From Utricularia gibba (lineage: Eukaryota; Streptophyta; Magnoliopsida; Lamiales; Lentibulariaceae), in the NCBI GenBank assembly GCA_002189035.1, contig NEEC01000496.1, forward strand, positions 1-27,476: a stretch of 27,476 nucleotides of DNA. The letters run 5' to 3'. The translations under genes and the position numbers were made by a program. Shown here piece after piece: positions 23,261 to 27,476 of the stretch. A model generated the notes under the pieces. That model saw only the letters and a program-made list of their open reading frames with translations. It made no database searches and was not told where the DNA came from. The number at the start of each line of letters is the position of its first letter. Position 1 is the stretch's first letter.

Positions 23261-24191
23261 GGACCAAGTTCCAGCGAGACTGGCCGCCACAAAACGAGAA
23301 GCTGTTCCTTGAAAAACCATGTAGGCAGCCCCCAAAAACTGAACGTTAATAAATACATCACTTTATTTGCCGAGCTACAACTAACTCTCGGCGCAAGCCA
23401 AACCTGACCTTTGTCCCGTTCTAGGTGCACCCAAGACCGCCTCCTCAAGTATAAAGTAAGTTGTTGAAAAAATCATGTGGGGTGCACGTGATATCGTAAT
23501 TTAAACAAAGGCATCATTTTCTTTAATCGATTTCATCCGGTTGACCTCATGAGCCATACAGAATCGGGGTCAAGGACCAAGTTCCCAGCGAGACTGGCCG
23601 CCACAAAACGAGAAGCTGTTCCTTGAAAAACCATGTAGGCAGCCCCCAAAACTGAACGTTAATAAATACATCACTTTATTTTCCGAGCTACAACTAACTC
23701 TCGCAAGCCAAACCTGACCTTTGTCCCGTTCTAGGTGCACCCCAAGACCGCCTCCTCAAGTATAAAGTAAGTTGTTGAAAAAATCATGTGGGGTGCACGT
23801 GATATCGTAATTTAAACAAAGGCATCATTTTTTTAATCGATTTGCATCCGGTTGACCTCATGAGCAATACATAATCGGGGTCAAGGACCAAGTTCCCAGC
23901 GAGACTGGCCGCCACAAAACGAGAAGCTGTTCCTTGAAAAACCATGTAGGCAGCCCCCAAAAACTGAACGTTAATAAATACATCACTTTATTTTCCGAGC
24001 TACAACTAACTCTCCGCAAGCCAAACCTGACCTTTGTCCCGTTCTAGGTGCACCCCAAGACCGCCTCCTCAAGTATAAAGTAAGTTGTTGAAAAAATCAT
24101 GTGGGGTGCACGTGATATCGTAATTTAAAAAGGCATCATTTTTTAATCGATTTGCATCCGGTTGACCTCATGAGCATACAATCGGGGTCAA

Positions 24192-24797
24192 GGACCAAGT
24201 TCCCAGCGAGACTGGCCGCCACAAAACGAGAAGCTGTTCCTTGAAAAACCATGTAGGCAGCCCCCAAAACTGAACGTTAATAAATACATCACTTTATTTG
24301 ACAACTAACTCTCGGCGCAAGCCAAACCTGACCTTTGTCCCGTTCCAGGTGCACCCAAGACCGCCTCCCAAGTATAAAGCAAGTTGTTGAAAAAATCATG
24401 TGGGGTGCACGTGATATCGTAATTTAAAGAAAGGCATCATTTTTTTAATCGATTTGCATCCGGTTGACCTCATGAGCCATACAGAATCGGGGTCAGGACC
24501 AAGTTCCAGCGAGACTGGCCGCCACAAAACGAGAAGCTGTTCCTTGAAAAACCATGTAGGCAGCCCCCAAAACTGAACGTTAATAAACATCACCCGAGCT
24601 ACAACTAACTCTCGGCGCAAGCCAAACCTGACCTTTGTCCCGTTCTAGGTGCACCCCAAGACCGCCTCCTCAAGTATAAAGCAAGTTGTTGAAAAAATCA
24701 TGTGGGGTGCACGTGATATCGTAATTTAAAGAAAGGCATCATTTTTTTAATCGATTTGCATCCGGTTGACCTCATGAGCATACATAATCGGGGTCAA
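24192..24797 (+). repeat. Copies 79 and 80, damaged at the hairpin pair (304 and 302 bp)
   Basis: In copy 79, near 24298, tttatttgacaac lacks ccgagct, so the left arm of the CCGAG/CTCGG pair is gone. In copy 80, near 24583-24600, taataaacatcacccgag lacks 'ta' and TTTATTTT, destroying the AATAAA/TTTATT pair. Both carry T198C together with C247G, but keep the plain T-run and G274. They therefore mix markers that elsewhere belong to different subfamilies, which suggests recombination or gene conversion between copies. Confidence 0.75.
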
Positions 24798-27301
24798 GGA
24801 CCAAGTTCCCAGCGAGACTGGCCGCCACAAAACGAGAAGCTGTTCCTTGAAAAACCATGTAGGCAGCCCCCAAAACTGAACGTTAATAAATACATCACTT
24901 TATTTTCCGAGCTACAACTAACTCTCGCGCAAGCCAAACCTGACCTTTGTCCCGTTAGGTGCACCCCAAGACCGCCTCCTCAAGTATAAAGTAAGTTGTT
25001 GAAAAAATCATGTGGGGTGCACGTGATATCGTAATTTAAACAAAGGCATCATTTTTTTAATCGATTTGCATCCGGTTGACCTCATGAGCCATACAGAATC
25101 GGGGTCAAGGACCAAGTTCCCAGCGAGACTGGCCGCCACAAAACGAGAAGCTGTTCCTTGAAAAACCATGTAGGCAGCCCCCAAAACTGAACGTTAATAA
25201 ATACATCACTTTTTTCCCGAGCTACAACTAACTCTCGCGCAAGCCAAACCTGACCTTTGTCCCGTTCTAGGTGCACCCCAAGACCGCCTCCTCAAGTATA
25301 AAGTAAGTTGTTGAAAAAATCATGTGGGGTGCACGTGATATCGTAATTTAAACAAAGGCATCATTTTTTTTTAATCGATTTGCATCCGGTTGACCTCATG
25401 AGCCATACAGAATCGGGGTCAAGGACCAAGTTCCCAGCGAGACTGGCCGCCACAAAACGAGAAGCTGTTCCTTGAAAAACCATGTAGGCAGCCCCCAAAA
25501 ACTGAACGTTAATAAATACATCACTTTTTTCCGAGCTACAACTAACTCTCGGCGCAAGCCAAACCTGACCTTTGTCCCGTTCTAGGTGCACCCCAAGACC
25601 GCCTCCAAGTATAAAGTAAGTTGTTGAAAAAATCATGTGGGGTGCACGTGATATCGTAATTTAAACAAAGGCATCATTTTCTTTAATCGATTTGCATCCG
25701 GTTGACCTCATGAGCCATACAGAATCGGGGTCAAGGACCAAGTTCCCAGCGAGACTGGCCGCCACAAACGAGAAGCTGTTCCTTGAAAAACCATGTAGGC
25801 AGCCCCCAAAACTGAACGTTAATAAATACATCACTTTATTTGCCGAGCTACAACTAACTCTCGGCGCAAGCCAAACCTGACCTTTGTCCCGTTCTAGGTG
25901 CACCCAAGACCGCCTCCTCAAGTATAAAGTAAGTTGTTGAAAAAAATCATGTGGGGTGCACGTGATATCGTAATTTAAACAAAGGCATCATTTTTTTAAT
26001 CGATTTGCATCCGGTTGACCTCATGAGCCATACAGAATCGGGGTCAAGGACCAAGTTCCCAGCGAGACTGGCCGCCACAAAACGAGAAGCTGTTCCTTGA
26101 AAAACCATGTAGGCAGCCCCAAAACTGAACGTTAATAAATACATCACTTTATTTTCCGAGCTACAACTAACTCTCGCGCAAGCCAAACCTGACCTTTGTC
26201 CCGTTCTAGGTGCACCCAAGACCGCCTCCTCAAGTATAAAGTAAGTTGTTGAAAAAATCATGTGGGGTGCACGTGATATCGTAATTTAAAAAAGGCATCA
26301 TTTTTTTAATCATTTGCATCCGGTTGACCTCATGAGCCATACATAATCGGGGTCAAGGACCAAGTTCCCAGCGAGACTGGCCGCCACAAAAACGAGAAGC
26401 TGTTCCTTGAAAAACCATGTAGGCAGCCCCCAAAACTGAACGTTAATAAATACATCACTTTATTTTCCCGAGCTACAACTAACTCTCGGCGCAAGCCAAA
26501 CCTGACCTTTGTCCCGTTCTAGGTGCACCCAAGACCGCCTCCTCAAGTATAAAGTAAGTTGTTGAAAAAATCATGTGGGTGCACGTGATATCGTAATTTA
26601 AACAAAGGCATCATTTTCTTTAATCGATTTCCATCCGGTTGACCTCATGAGCCATACAGAATCGGGGTCAAGGACCAAGTTCCCAGCGAGACTGGCCGCC
26701 ACAAAACGAGAAGCTGTTCCTTGAAAAACCATGTAGGCAGCCCCCAAAAACTGAACGTTAATAAATACATCACTTTATTTCCGAGCTACAACTAACTCTC
26801 GGCGCAAGCCAAACCTGACCTTTGTCCCGTTCTAGGTGCACCCCAAGACCGCCTCCTCAAGTATAAAGTAAGTTGTTTGAAAAAATCATGTGGGGTGCAC
26901 GTGATATCGTAATTTAAACAAAGGCATCATTTTTTTTAATCGATTTGCATCCGGTTGACCTCATGAGCCATACAGAATCGGGGTCAAGGACCAAGTTCCC
27001 AGCGAGACTGGCCGCCACAAAACGAGAAGCTGTTCCTTGAAAAACCATGTAGGCAGCCCCCAAAACTGAACGTTAATAAATACATCACTTTATTTGCCGA
27101 GCTACAACTAACTCTCGGCGCAAGCCAAACCTGACCTTTGTCCCGTTCTAGGTGCACCCCAAGACCGCCTCCTCAAGTATAAAGTAAGTTGTTGAAAAAA
27201 TCATGTGGGGTGCACGTGATATCGTAATTTAAAAAAGGCATCATTTTTTTTAATCAATTTGCATCCGGTTGACCTCATGAGCAATACATAATCGGGGTCA
27301 A

Positions 27302-27476
27302 GGACCAAGTTCCCAGCGAGACTGGCCGCCACAAAACGAGAAGCTGTTCCTTGAAAAACCATGTAGGCAGCCCCCCAAAACTGAACGTTAATAAATACAT
27401 CACTTTATTTCCGAGCTACAACTAACTCTCGGCGCAAGCCAAACCTGACCTTTGTCCCGTTCTAGGTGCACCCCAA
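27302..27476 (+). repeat. Partial copy 89 cut by the window edge
   Basis: This is the first 175 bases of a monomer, ending in gtgcaccccaa at about p174. It shows a six-C run (gcagcccccc) and TTTATTTCC. The truncation is caused by the window boundary and the array evidently continues. Confidence 0.95.

Larger units (their letters stand above)
1..27476. repeat. Tandem satellite array, ~314-bp monomer, 88 full copies plus one partial
   Basis: Every part of the window belongs to the same repeat, always in the same orientation. Using 'ggaccaag' as phase mark, copies start at 1, 311, 623, 937, 1250, 1563, 1872, 2186, 2502, 2814, 3124, 3435, 3748, 4061, 4372, 4640, 4953, 5259, 5566, 5882, 6192, 6505, 6815, 7129, 7435, 7726, 8035, 8337, 8646, 8959, 9270, 9579, 9894, 10208, 10521, 10832, 11141, 11452, 11764, 12077, 12384, 12696, 12982, 13297, 13611, 13925, 14237, 14550, 14863, 15178, 15490, 15802, 16115, 16428, 16738, 17042, 17354, 17664, 17978, 18292, 18599, 18910, 19223, 19536, 19847, 20161, 20475, 20790, 21102, 21416, 21727, 22040, 22350, 22656, 22967, 23261, 23574, 23885, 24192, 24496, 24798, 25109, 25423, 25735, 26048, 26357, 26672, 26988 and 27302. 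The mean spacing is about 310 bp and the range 268-316. The phase is arbitrary: it simply matches the window start. No interruption, inversion or foreign insertion was seen. The eukaryotic satellite assignment is an inference from length, homogeneity and lack of coding capacity. Confidence 0.97.

Noticed and set aside
1-27476. CRISPR array
   Set aside because: The repeated unit is about 314 bp with no unique spacers between units, and no cas-like gene is present.
1-27476. Ribosomal spacer repeats or a 5S, tRNA, snRNA or histone gene cluster
   Set aside because: No rRNA, 5S, tRNA or histone-coding segment is recognisable in any monomer. An rDNA spacer block of over 27 kb without a rRNA gene would be exceptional, though a link to an unseen flank cannot be fully excluded.
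1-27476. Terminal inverted repeats, target-site duplications or transposase marking a tandem transposon
   Set aside because: No coding sequence and no monomer-end inverted repeats were found. The inverted repeats lie inside the unit and the phase of the unit is arbitrary.
1-27476. Bacterial or phage defence, toxin or mobile system
   Set aside because: There is no coding capacity anywhere in the window. The sequence supports only a noncoding tandem repeat.

Overview
The whole window is one uninterrupted, head-to-tail tandem array of a noncoding satellite-type repeat. The modal monomer is 314-315 bp. There are 88 complete copies plus one partial copy at the right edge, all in the same orientation and all identifiable by eye. 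I found no gene, RNA gene, transposon, CRISPR array or unique-sequence island. Both window edges lie inside the array, so its true length and flanks are unknown.

A long, homogeneous, noncoding array with a monomer of about 314 bp indicates eukaryotic satellite DNA (heterochromatic, pericentromeric, centromeric or subtelomeric). I do not recognise the family and cannot name the host. Hand counts on an unaltered copy (13611-13924) give about 45% GC and 14 CpG against about 15.8 expected (ratio near 0.9). That is more compatible with a genome with little germline CpG methylation, or with a young array, than with a typical vertebrate.

Layout of the monomer, numbered p1-p314 with p1 at the first base of 'ggaccaag'. 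p1-157 (half A) and p158-314 (half B) appear to be diverged copies of one ancestral unit of about 157 bp: several landmarks recur, in order, at an offset of 153-159 and often exactly 157. Half A carries two adjacent short inverted repeats, p88-107 and p110-131. Half B carries a perfect 10-bp inverted repeat (p165-174 with p219-228), a CACGTG palindrome fused to GATATC, a T-run, an octamer-like ATTTGCAT and the palindrome CTCATGAG.

Copy-to-copy variation falls into two classes. A few two-state substitutions recur in linked combinations (for example T198C with C247G, and G269A with C296A with G302T), so they look like true subfamilies. Numerous scattered indels, mostly one-base losses in homopolymers, may be largely residual long-read error. 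The few strongly shortened copies (copy 15 at 4372, 42 at 12696, 25 at 7435, 75 at 22967) have losses in or next to the predicted hairpins, or in the tract between p240 and p270. I see no fixed higher-order period, but some variants are unevenly distributed along the window. All coordinates and counts were made by hand and may be off by a base or two.
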